A DNA stretch of 7,867 bases from Dehalococcoidia bacterium (GTDB lineage Bacteria > Chloroflexota > Dehalococcoidia > JACVQG01 > JAHKAY01), in NCBI GenBank assembly GCA_030740315.1, contig JASLXN010000065.1, positions 1 through 7,867 on the forward strand, given 5' to 3'. Every line of letters starts with the position of its first letter. Position 1 is the first letter of the stretch. Below, piece after piece: positions 1 to 5,661 of the stretch. Both the position numbers and the translations under genes were made by a program. Under the pieces are notes generated by a model that was not told the origin of the DNA, ran no database searches, and was given only the letters and a program-made list of their open reading frames with translations.

Positions 1-326
1 AGGTTCTCCTTCAGGTAAGGCACGGCGTCTGCAACCTGTTCTGTCGATAGTGCCAGTTGGTCGTAGGTCTCCTGGTCCATGAAGTAATAGAGGCCATTGT
101 CCTCATACAGGAACTGCATGGAGCGGCGTTCCAAGCGGGCTTCCTGGAAGCGGTCTCCCGCCTGGAAGGTTCGTTCAATGGTGCCCCTGCCCAGGATTTC
201 CTTGAGGCGCAGCCTGACTTGGGCCGAACCCCGCCCCAACTTCAGGTGCTGGTAGTCCGTTATCTGGTAAAGCTTGCCCTCCAACTCTATCGTGACTCCC
301 TTGCGCAGGTCACCTGTATCTATCAT
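1..326 (-). CDS. efp: Elongation factor P, N-terminal part (cut by window edge)
   Basis: EF-P enters the ribosomal E site and relieves stalling at polyproline stretches. The visible 108 residues start MIDTGDLRKG and cover the N-terminal KOW-like domain (about 1-62) and the start of the first OB domain. Family hallmarks are the loop LGRGSAQVRLRLKEI (30-44), the TFQAGDRF segment (53-60), and YYFMDQETYDQL (80-91), which is close to the classic EF-P signature. The start is ATG at 324-326, with GGAGG four bases upstream. The full family length is about 185 residues, so the C-terminal 40% lies left of the window. The loop-tip residue that is modified in many EF-Ps is arginine here (R32), not lysine. 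Identification is by family pattern and is very secure; the modification state is unknown. Confidence 0.96.
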   Translation of the reverse strand, partial: MIDTGDLRKGVTIELEGKLYQITDYQHLKLGRGSAQVRLRLKEILGRGTIERTFQAGDRFQEARLERRSMQFLYEDNGLYYFMDQETYDQLALSTEQVADAVPYLKEN

Positions 327-350
327 ACAGCCTCCATATGCGAACAGCCC

Positions 351-381
351 ATTATAGCACGGGTTCTCATTTTAACTTCAA
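351..381 (-). promoter_or_regulatory. Promoter for efp with extended -10
   Basis: Reading the minus strand, a perfect TATAAT (351-356) is preceded by TG one base upstream, giving an extended -10 (TGCTATAAT). TTGAAG (376-381) is a candidate -35. The spacer of 19 bases is long, but an extended -10 tolerates a weak -35. The predicted transcript starts near 344-345, leaving a leader of about 18 bases with the GGAGG site. Confidence 0.65.
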
Positions 382-441
382 GCGACCCGAGGAGGTTGCT
401 TTGCAAACTTTTCCCTTCCCGCCTTCCCGTCCAGTTTTATA

Positions 442-473
442 TTTGTGAGGGGGCAATCCCATATCCTCACAAA
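442..473. repeat. Perfect 9-bp inverted repeat / bulged hairpin
   Basis: TTTGTGAGG (442-450) is mirrored by CCTCACAAA (465-473). The 14-base gap holds GGG (451-453) and CCC (458-460), so the stem can extend to 12 bp with a 4-base bulge (ATAT) and a CAAT loop. It lies between two divergently transcribed genes, where no terminator is needed, and no T-run follows on either strand. It could be an operator or part of an RNA; the function is unknown. Confidence 0.6.
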
Positions 474-475
474 AA

Positions 476-516
476 GGGGGTTGCTCATTTGGAGTCCCCT
501 CTAACAAACAACCCCC
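476..516. repeat. Second hairpin, 8-bp perfect arms, adjoining the first
   Basis: GGGGGTTG (476-483) pairs with CAACCCCC (509-516). Inside it, TTTG (488-491) can pair with CAAA (505-508), and GAG (492-494) with CTC (499-501), giving an interrupted stem-loop. It starts three bases after the end of the previous inverted repeat, so the two make a tandem pair of stem-loops in the efp/ligase spacer. No coding content is evident between 382 and 738 on either strand. Confidence 0.5.
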
Positions 517-589
517 ATAGATGGTGTTAATCAACTGCTACTTGCCCGTCTGCCCATGCGGTATATAGCTCTGGGATTATTCCCCCAGT

Positions 590-658
590 CCCCTTGGGGG
601 GTTGGGGGGCTTCGCCCCCAATATAATCTTCGGATGGGAGGAAAGAGTAGTGACTGCT
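590..658 (+). repeat. Dispersed GC-hairpin element, copy 1
   Basis: A G/C-rich hairpin with arms TTGGGGG (602-608) and CCCCCAA (615-621) and loop GCTTCG is followed 20 bases later by AAAGAGTAGTGACTGCT (642-658). The same arrangement, a GGGGGC...GCCCCC hairpin followed by AAAGAAG-TGACTGCC, recurs at 2190-2253 upstream of the SDR gene. The element ends about 80 bases before the ligase start and just before its promoter. Two G6 runs separated by TT (596-609) are also present. The role is unknown; the repetition is visible directly. Confidence 0.5.
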
Positions 659-668
659 AAGCCACCTC

Positions 669-696
669 TTGTCAAACCGGTGTCCGGTGATATACT
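669..696 (+). promoter_or_regulatory. Promoter for the PaaK-like ligase
   Basis: TTGTCA (669-674) and TATACT (691-696) are separated by 16 bases, each matching the sigma-70 consensus at 5 of 6 positions. TG at 688-689 makes the -10 extended (TGATATACT). The spacer contains a tandem heptamer, CCGGTGT CCGGTGA (677-690). The predicted start site near 703 gives a leader of about 35 bases. It also argues against translation from the in-frame TTG at 709, which would lie almost at the RNA 5' end and has no SD. Confidence 0.65.
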
Positions 697-738
697 TGGG
701 GATAATCTTTGACTGATTTTGCAAAAAGGGGGAGCGCA

Positions 739-1974
739 ATGGATGTAGACCGCATGGGAGACGCAGAGAGGACAGCCTACCTTGAGGAGAAGCTTCGGGA
801 GACTGTTGGATTTGCTTATCAGCATGCCCCCGCTGTAAAGAGCAACCTGGATGCCGCCGGGGTAGCGCCCCAGCAGATACGCACCATAAAGGACTTGGAG
901 GCAATCCCCATCACCCGCAAGGAGGATATCCTGGCTGCCCAGAAAGAGCACCCTCCCTTTGGCGGTTTTGCCACAGTAACTTCTCGTCAGATGAAGCGGG
1001 TATGTGTTTCCCCGGGGCCTATCTTTGAACCCCTGGCCCAGTTGGAGGGTGGGGCCAAGGGCCTCAACGTGGCCGGCTTTGGCGCGGATGACATAGTGGT
1101 TATCACTCCTTCGTTTCACATGGTGCCTGCGGGGATGCTATATGAAGGGGCAGCCCTTCTGGTAGGGGCTACTGTAGTGGCCACGGGGCCGGGTAATACC
1201 GAGCTCCAAATCCAAACTATGCGCCAGATCCAGGCCACCGGCTATGTGGGATTTCCCCGCTTCCTGCTCAGCATCATCCACCGGGTGGAAGAGATGGGCC
1301 AAGACTTCCGCCGGGACTTCTCTATCACAAAGGCCTACATAGGTGGTGAGATGTTTACCCCCAGTATGAAGCAGGCTATGGAGGATGACTACGGCATTCA
1401 GACCTGGGAACATTACGGCACCGCTGACCTGGGAGTGGTGGCCTATGAGTGCCCGGGCCGTTCCGGGCTGCACATGTATGAGGGCGCCATCATGGAGGTT
1501 GTGGACCCGGCCACGGGCAAGCAGCTTGACCCCGGCCAGCCCGGGGAGATTGTGGTCACCAACTTTGAGAAGGACTACCCCCTTGTCCGCTATGGCACGG
1601 GCGATGAGTCCTTCTACACGGATGAGCCGTGCTCCTGCGGTCGCACCATACCTAGGCTGGTTGATATTCTGGGCCGGGTGGGTGATGCCCCCCGCGTGCG
1701 GGGACTGTTTCTGGTGCCCCGGGAGGTGGCCGAGACGGTGGGGGCTTTCACCGAAGTGACGACCTTCCAAGTGGCCATTCGCCTGTCCGGGCTGCGGGAT
1801 GAGACGGTTATGCGCGTGGAGGCCGATGTTGAAGACAAGGAGGGGTTCGCCAAGGCGCTCAAGGCCCGTTTTCAGGATAACTGCCGCCTTGCCCTGGATC
1901 AGGTGGAATTTGTGCCCACTGGTACCATCCCTCAGGGCTCCAAGGTGGTGGTGGACGAGCGCAAGTGGGAGTAG
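739..1974 (+). CDS. PaaK-like acyl-/aryl-CoA ligase (AMP-forming family, divergent)
   Basis: This is a 411-residue member of the phenylacetate-CoA ligase branch of the adenylate-forming superfamily, expected to join a carboxylic acid to CoA via an acyl-AMP in the cytoplasm. The N-terminus (LREtVgFAYqHAPaVk) and overall length (PaaK is about 430) fit. Visible motifs are EHYGTADLG (224-232, the A5 region), RYGTGDE (284-290, A7), the CxCGR knuckle (C298, C300), LGRVGDAPRVRG (311-322, A8), and a C-terminal GTIPQGSK with K402 in the position of the A10 lysine. The phosphate-binding A3 loop, normally SSGTTGKP, reads SPGPIFEP (91-98), lacking its Thr and Lys. The start is ATG 739 with GGAG four bases upstream. 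The substrate cannot be read from sequence. The promoter lies immediately upstream, and no gene overlaps it. Confidence 0.85.
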   Translation: MDVDRMGDAERTAYLEEKLRETVGFAYQHAPAVKSNLDAAGVAPQQIRTIKDLEAIPITRKEDILAAQKEHPPFGGFATVTSRQMKRVCVSPGPIFEPLAQLEGGAKGLNVAGFGADDIVVITPSFHMVPAGMLYEGAALLVGATVVATGPGNTELQIQTMRQIQATGYVGFPRFLLSIIHRVEEMGQDFRRDFSITKAYIGGEMFTPSMKQAMEDDYGIQTWEHYGTADLGVVAYECPGRSGLHMYEGAIMEVVDPATGKQLDPGQPGEIVVTNFEKDYPLVRYGTGDESFYTDEPCSCGRTIPRLVDILGRVGDAPRVRGLFLVPREVAETVGAFTEVTTFQVAIRLSGLRDETVMRVEADVEDKEGFAKALKARFQDNCRLALDQVEFVPTGTIPQGSKVVVDERKWE

Positions 1975-1992
1975 GCAAAGAGGTGTTGCTCT

Positions 1993-2028
1993 CCCTCCCG
2001 CCCACCCCCTCTGATCAGGGAGGGTGGG
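1993..2028 (+). terminator. Hairpin after the ligase, terminator-like
   Basis: CCCACCC (2001-2007) pairs perfectly with GGGTGGG (2022-2028), and CCT (2008-2010) pairs with AGG (2017-2019) inside a CTGATC loop. A competing pairing of CCCTCCC (1993-1999) with GGGAGGG (2018-2024) is equally GC-rich. It begins about 20 bases after the ligase stop. There is no T-run, so it is not a canonical intrinsic terminator, but its position suggests transcript-end or mRNA-protecting structure. Confidence 0.45.
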
Positions 2029-2189
2029 TAGGGCCCGCACTGCCCTTACGCTGTTGGCAATTATGGGATTGTGTCTGAGATGGTCAGAAGACACCATGCT
2101 GAGCCTGTTCTGGCCCTGCCGGAAGATTTGTTAAAGTATGGTGACAGCAGCCTTTCGGGGTGGCATCGTCGGACTGGTACGCTGAGGGG

Positions 2190-2253
2190 CCTGGGGGGCG
2201 GAGCCCCCCAGGATATGACCCTTGGGCGGGTGGGTGGTAAAGAAGTGACTGCC
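2190..2253 (+). repeat. Dispersed GC-hairpin element, copy 2
   Basis: A perfect 10-bp inverted repeat, CCTGGGGGGC (2190-2199) and GCCCCCCAGG (2203-2212) with a GGA loop, is followed 26 bases later by AAAGAAGTGACTGCC (2239-2253). Hairpin and tail match the element upstream of the ligase in order, orientation and distance to the downstream gene (40-80 bases). The rest of the 1975-2293 spacer shows no convincing gene. Confidence 0.5.
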
Positions 2254-2293
2254 GTTGACAGAGTGAGTGTAGAGACCATAACAGGAGGGACAA

Positions 2294-3034
2294 ATGTCAT
2301 TACAGGGTAAGACAGCACTGGTAACCGGTGCCGGCTCTGGCATCGGACGGGCAACGGCCCTAGCCCTGGCGGGGCAGGGGGTGGCCGTGGCGGTGAACGA
2401 TGTGGATCTGGAGCGTGCCCAGGTGACGGCGAAGGAGGTGTCCTCCAGAGGCGTCAGGGCGGTGGCGGCAAGGGCGGATGTCTCCAGCCCCGACGAGGTG
2501 ACCGCTATGATAGACGAGGCCCGCAAGGAGCTAAATCAGATTGATATCCTGGTGAACAACGCCGGGATTGAGCATGTGGTGCCCTTCGCCCAGATGGCCT
2601 ACGAGGACTGGCGGCGTATGCTGGGCATCCATGTGGACGGGGCCTTCAATTGCGCCAGAGGGGTGGTGGAGGGTATGGTGGCCGCCCGTTGGGGCCGCAT
2701 AGTCAACATGGCCTCAGTGGCCGCCTTCATGGGCCCGGACCTGCAGGTGCACTACGCCACGGCCAAGGCGGCCCTGGTGGGCTTCACCAAATCTCTGGCG
2801 CGAGAGGTGGCCCCCTTTGGTGTCACAGTAAACGCAATTGCTCCCGGACTCATTGACACCCCCATGGCGCGGAGCTTCAGCCCCCGGTTTGTGGACAAGA
2901 TGTTAGAGCTTACCCCGGTGGGTAGGCTGGGGCAGCCGGAGGACATCGCCTACACCGCACTCTTCCTGGTCGCGGAGGAGGCCAGCTTTATCACCGGCCA
3001 GGTAATATCCCCCAACGGTGGCCACTGGGTGTAG
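2294..3034 (+). CDS. Short-chain dehydrogenase/reductase (FabG-like)
   Basis: This is a 246-residue classical SDR, the usual length, expected to be a soluble NAD(P)-dependent alcohol/ketone oxidoreductase. The nucleotide-binding TGAGSGIG spans 11-18, NNAG 88-91, and the active-site Ser is S141 with the YxxxK pair Y154/K158. APGLIDTPM follows at about 183-191, and the C-terminus ends in a typical NGGHWV. D36 at the end of the second strand (VND) favours NAD(H) over NADP(H). The usual catalytic Asn in the W....xNLxGxF region is replaced by His (H113, GIHVDGAF). The start is ATG 2294 with GGAGGG four bases upstream. It lies 319 bases after the ligase on the same strand, so it may act on the same CoA-ester pathway, but fatty-acid or sugar substrates cannot be excluded. 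Confidence 0.9.
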   Translation: MSLQGKTALVTGAGSGIGRATALALAGQGVAVAVNDVDLERAQVTAKEVSSRGVRAVAARADVSSPDEVTAMIDEARKELNQIDILVNNAGIEHVVPFAQMAYEDWRRMLGIHVDGAFNCARGVVEGMVAARWGRIVNMASVAAFMGPDLQVHYATAKAALVGFTKSLAREVAPFGVTVNAIAPGLIDTPMARSFSPRFVDKMLELTPVGRLGQPEDIAYTALFLVAEEASFITGQVISPNGGHWV

Positions 3035-3072
3035 GGGTAACGGGTTTGATATAAGGGCTTTTGTCGGGTAGG

Positions 3073-3120
3073 ATATGGATGGGAAAAAGAAGTTTGTTGT
3101 CTTCTTTTTCCCATCCATAT
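3073..3120. repeat. Perfect 20-bp inverted repeat with 8-base loop
   Basis: The arm at 3073-3092 is exactly complementary to 3101-3120, with loop TTTGTTGT. Each arm has a strong purine/pyrimidine bias, with an A5 tract facing a T5 tract. It lies 38 bases after the SDR stop and 63 bases before the cupin start. In RNA it would make an uninterrupted stem, but no T-run follows the 3' arm, so an ordinary intrinsic terminator is not clear. It may end the SDR transcript, bind a dimeric protein, or be a trace of a small mobile element. Confidence 0.75.
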
Positions 3121-3148
3121 GGCAGCAGAACTGTTAAACGAAGCATGG

Positions 3149-3177
3149 TTGCTCCCTTACCGGTGCCCTGCTACACT
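3149..3177 (+). promoter_or_regulatory. Possible promoter for a leaderless cupin mRNA
   Basis: TTGCTC (3149-3154) and TACACT (3172-3177) are 17 bases apart. The -10-like hexamer ends six bases before ATG 3184, so transcription would begin at or next to the start codon. No Shine-Dalgarno precedes the ATG, which fits a leaderless message. The -35 is weak (3 of 6). Confidence 0.35.
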
Positions 3178-3183
3178 GTAGGC

Positions 3184-3507
3184 ATGTTTTATACAGAATC
3201 TAAAGATTTCACAATCAGGGAGCTTGCCCCCGGGGCGAGGACGCAGTTGGCCTTCGGGGAGAAGCTGAACATCTCGGCGTTGGAATTGGAAGCTCACTCT
3301 GTGGTGCCCCGACACCGTCACCCCCATGAGCAGATGGGCTTTGTGGTCAGCGGGGAGGTGGAGATGGGTATAGGTGACAAGGCCAAGGTGCTCAGGAAAG
3401 GCGATGCCTATCTTGTGCCATCCGATGTGGAGCACAGCGCGCGCACTTTTAGCGCACCGGCGGTGGTGTTGGATGTGTTCAGCCCACCACGGGAGGACTA
3501 CAGGTAG
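3184..3507 (+). CDS. Small single-domain cupin protein
   Basis: This 107-residue protein is one cupin beta-barrel. Cupin motif 1 reads PRHRHPHEQMGFVVSG (42-57), giving putative metal ligands among H44, H46 and H48 plus Q50 (the acidic ligand is often Glu). Motif 2, GDAYLVPSDVEHS (73-85), supplies H84. Small stand-alone cupins of this type act as metal-dependent enzymes, sensors or binding proteins, and nothing here fixes the substrate. ATG 3184 was chosen because the cupin fold starts soon after it. The in-frame ATG at 3145 would add 13 residues with no SD or domain support. Its stop is only three bases from the stop of the convergent GNAT remnant. Confidence 0.85.
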   Translation: MFYTESKDFTIRELAPGARTQLAFGEKLNISALELEAHSVVPRHRHPHEQMGFVVSGEVEMGIGDKAKVLRKGDAYLVPSDVEHSARTFSAPAVVLDVFSPPREDYR

Positions 3508-3510
3508 CCC

Positions 3511-3891
3511 TCAGTCCTGGATGGACTCCCCCAGTTTTTCCTTGTGAAAGCTAAACTGGCTCAAGAAGTCCCGGGGTTGGGTATCCCCCTCCTGAATGAT
3601 GGTCCGGGCTTTGATGCCCTGGGAATGGCATCTGTGTATGAAGGCCTCTATCAACCTGTGGCCTATGCCCTGCCCGTGTTGCTCAGGGGCAAGATGTACT
3701 CCGCGTCCCTGATAGCTCAGTATGAAGCCCACCACTCTGCTCCCCACCTCGGCCATATAGAAAAGGGGAGGGTATTAGGTGCAGAAGTGGCTGCTGGCCG
3801 GCTGCGGCCAGATCGGGGTGCGGTCCTGTCCGACCACCTTGCGGTCTATGTCCGCAATGGCAGGAATATCCTCCTTAAGCACGCGGTGCAT
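3511..3891 (-). pseudogene. Decayed GNAT N-acetyltransferase
   Basis: The minus-strand reading from ATG 3889-3891 gives MHRVLKEDIPAIADIDRKVV, a typical GNAT N-terminus, and meets TAA at 3775-3777 after 38 codons. The same frame continues to a recognisable C-terminal half: MAEVGSRVVGFILSYQG, then the acetyl-CoA loop region HLAPEQHGQGIGHRLIEAF and a terminal FLSQFSF segment, ending at TGA 3511. The total of about 126 residues is shorter than the usual 150-170. The stretch between the VVGFIL strand and the QHGQGIG loop is too short, suggesting an internal deletion as well as the stop. A +1 reading across about 3760-3800 avoids the TAA, so a frameshift is an alternative explanation. It is either a dead gene or one with sequence errors. 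Intact GNATs of this type acetylate amines or protein N-termini. Confidence 0.65.
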
Positions 3892-4022
3892 GGCTATCCC
3901 AAGGGACAGCAGACTCTCCTACGGTTTGTTGCGAGGAAAGCATAACATGCCCGGTATTGGGCCTCAAACCCCGCGCCGACCTGTAAGGGCTGGGCTTACC
4001 CATCCCGAGGGCGCTGCTTGCC

Positions 4023-4060
4023 GTCCCCCTACGTCCCCCCTTAGGGGGACGTAGGGGGAC
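4023..4060. repeat. Perfect 17-bp inverted repeat with nested direct repeats
   Basis: The arm 4023-4039 is exactly complementary to 4044-4060, with the four-base loop CTTA. Each arm holds two copies of GTCCCCC (or GGGGGAC) ten bases apart around an ACGT core, so shorter pairings are also possible. It lies in the spacer between the GNAT remnant (leftward) and the MFS promoter (rightward). No T-run follows. The remainder of 3892-4130 shows no gene. Confidence 0.7.
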
Positions 4061-4130
4061 TACTACGCCTACAAGCTACAACTACCGTGCGTGGGCAGGG
4101 AAATGGCCTAATTAACAGTCCCATAGTTAC

Positions 4131-4176
4131 GGTCAAGGTAGGGGCCGTTGACCCAGCGTAGGGGTGGGGATAGAAT
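4131..4176 (+). promoter_or_regulatory. Promoter for the MFS gene with operator-like inverted repeat
   Basis: TTGACC (4148-4153) and TAGAAT (4171-4176) are 17 bases apart, each matching 5 of 6 consensus positions. The predicted transcript starts near 4183, about 23 bases before the TTG start codon. The -35 hexamer is also the right arm of GGTCAA-N11-TTGACC (4131-4153), which could be an operator for a dimeric repressor. The promoter is well supported; the operator is inference. Confidence 0.65.
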
Positions 4177-4205
4177 AGCAGCAACACCTTACGAGGAGGC
4201 TCTGT

Positions 4206-5441
4206 TTGTCCGTGGCTTCGGTTGTCCTAGGGCGCGACGAGAAATTGTTGGTAGGATACGCCGCACTGGCGCACGGCCTTATCCATGTTATGGAACTGAC
4301 ATATGCCGCCATTCTTCCCTTCCTGCTACTGGAGTTTGGGGAGGGGCTGTTTGTGATGGGGGTGGTAGCCACCTTTTTCTCGCTGGCTTTCGGTCTGGGC
4401 GCCCTGCCCGCAGGGGTATTGGCTGACCGCATCGGCTCCAAGCGACTGATGGAAATATGTCTTTGGGGGGGGGTGTTGGGTTCGGTGGGGGTGGCCCTGT
4501 CGCCCAGCATTTACCTTCTGACCGTCTTCATCTCATTGCTGGGACTGATGCTGGGGCTGTATCATCCCGCGGGGCTATCACTCATCTCCAAGGCAGTGAA
4601 TCCAAAGGTGGTAGGCAGAGGGATGGCCGTGCACGGCATCGGCGGCAGCCTGGGGACAGCCGTGGCCCCAGTAATGGCAGCCGGAATAGCGGTACTCTAT
4701 GATTGGAGGGTGGCCTACCTGGTACCTGCGGCCCTATCTCTGGGAGCGGTGCTGGCTATCAGGAGGATACCGGCTAGGGCGTTATCCGGCGGCAGCCCCG
4801 CCGGCGCAGGGGAGGATAAAACTGCACCCGCTAACAGCGGTCGTATCCTGTTGCTGCCTCTGGCGGTGGTGTTCATCGTGTTTACAACAAACGGGTTTAT
4901 ATATCGTGGTATGATTACCTTTCTGCCGCTGCACCTCAAGGACAATGTAGGCTTCACCGTGGGGGGCATAGATGAAGCCGCCATGGCTGGGGCTTTTACC
5001 ACATTTGCCTTGCTAGCGGCCATATTGGGGCAGTGGTTGGGTGGTAGCCTAGGCGATAGGATACCTAGGGAGGTGGTGCTTCTTATACAGGCTGTGTCCC
5101 AGGTGGCGTTTCTCGCCCTCATGGGACTGGTGGCCGGTCTGCCGCTGGTAGTGGTGGCGGCCATGATGGCTATGGCCTACTTCATGTCGCAGCCCTTGAC
5201 CACGGGGCTTATCGCCGATTATGCGCCCCGGCGGCTTCAGGGACGGATGTTTGGAATTGCGTTCTTCATGGCGTTCGGCCTGGGCTCCTTGGCCGCCGCC
5301 TTATCCGGGTGGGTGGCGGAGGTGTCCGGCACATCTGCGGTCTTTGTTTACTTGGCCGGGGTGGGGACAGCTACCATCGTATCGGCCCTAGCCCTCATCT
5401 GGATGGCCCGCCAGCGGGGGTGGCGCCGGGTTGTGCACTGA
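4206..5441 (+). CDS. MFS transporter, 12-TM drug-exporter type
   Basis: This is a 411-residue integral membrane protein of the major facilitator superfamily, the normal length for a 12-helix member. Hydrophobic segments alternate along the chain in two halves, separated by a polar linker at about 187-212 (PAGAGEDKTAPAN). Motif A appears in the loop after TM2 as GALPAGVLADRIGSKR (65-80) and, weaker, in the second half as GGSLGDRIPREV (279-290). GLYHPAGLSLISKA (117-130) resembles the fosmidomycin-resistance-like branch of proton-coupled exporters. The start is TTG 4206 with AGGAGG six bases upstream; the nearby GTG at 4212 is too far from the SD. The promoter makes it a separate transcription unit. 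Substrate is unknown: efflux of a xenobiotic or an organic acid are both possible. Confidence 0.9.
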   Translation: MSVASVVLGRDEKLLVGYAALAHGLIHVMELTYAAILPFLLLEFGEGLFVMGVVATFFSLAFGLGALPAGVLADRIGSKRLMEICLWGGVLGSVGVALSPSIYLLTVFISLLGLMLGLYHPAGLSLISKAVNPKVVGRGMAVHGIGGSLGTAVAPVMAAGIAVLYDWRVAYLVPAALSLGAVLAIRRIPARALSGGSPAGAGEDKTAPANSGRILLLPLAVVFIVFTTNGFIYRGMITFLPLHLKDNVGFTVGGIDEAAMAGAFTTFALLAAILGQWLGGSLGDRIPREVVLLIQAVSQVAFLALMGLVAGLPLVVVAAMMAMAYFMSQPLTTGLIADYAPRRLQGRMFGIAFFMAFGLGSLAAALSGWVAEVSGTSAVFVYLAGVGTATIVSALALIWMARQRGWRRVVH

Positions 5442-5501
5442 TGTCGGGAACTGGGCTATGGTGGCATGGGTGCTGCCGATAAGATTTGAATCCATTACGG
5501 A

Positions 5502-5542
5502 ATAAAGCAGCCAGGCGGATGAAAGCCGCCCAGTTGCTTTAT
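5502..5542 (+). terminator. Terminator-like hairpin downstream of the MFS gene
   Basis: ATAAAGCA (5502-5509) pairs with TGCTTTAT (5535-5542), and GGCGG (5514-5518) with CCGCC (5526-5530), with a small internal loop between and a seven-base apical loop. The A-rich left and T-rich right flanks are part of the stem, as in bidirectional intrinsic terminators. It lies 60 bases after the MFS stop codon. Confidence 0.55.
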
Positions 5543-5586
5543 CACCGGTAGATGAAAATCAGCATATTTGGATTTTAGCTTCCTCT

Positions 5587-5603
5587 AAGAAGTAGTGGCT
5601 GCC
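5587..5603 (+). repeat. Dispersed motif, partial third copy
   Basis: AAGAAGTAGTGGCTGCC matches the tail of the GC-hairpin elements at 642-658 and 2239-2253, with one-base differences, but no GGGGGC hairpin precedes it. It lies in the 5442-5899 spacer, about 300 bases before the BcrC-like gene. It may be a decayed copy or a chance match. Confidence 0.35.
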
Positions 5604-5661
5604 ACGGATAAGGAACTCGTAGTGCTGGTCGCCAAAAACCCCTCGTCGGCCTTTGCCCAGG

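Noticed and set aside
442..516. CRISPR-like array in the efp/ligase spacer
   Set aside because: The two hairpins have unrelated sequences and there is no repeat-spacer periodicity.
57..530. Plus-strand open frame of 157 codons
   Set aside because: It lies antisense to efp over its first half and runs through the efp promoter and hairpins. It has no SD, and its product resembles no family.
709..738. TTG start ten codons before the ligase ATG
   Set aside because: It has no Shine-Dalgarno and sits at the predicted RNA 5' end, whereas ATG 739 has a well-spaced GGAG.
1138..2097. Minus-strand open frame of 319 codons opposite the ligase
   Set aside because: It mirrors the codon pattern of the well-supported ligase gene and has no motif or start signal.
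2255..2282. TTGACA followed by CATAAC as a promoter for the SDR gene
   Set aside because: The -35 is perfect, but the -10 is weak and the implied transcript start would fall inside the Shine-Dalgarno site.
2071..2310. 79-codon plus-strand frame before the SDR
   Set aside because: It spans the GC-hairpin element and overlaps the SDR start. It starts without an SD and its product is unlike any family.
5472..5510. GATTTGAATCC resembling a tRNA T-arm
   Set aside because: No acceptor, D- or anticodon arms can be folded around it.
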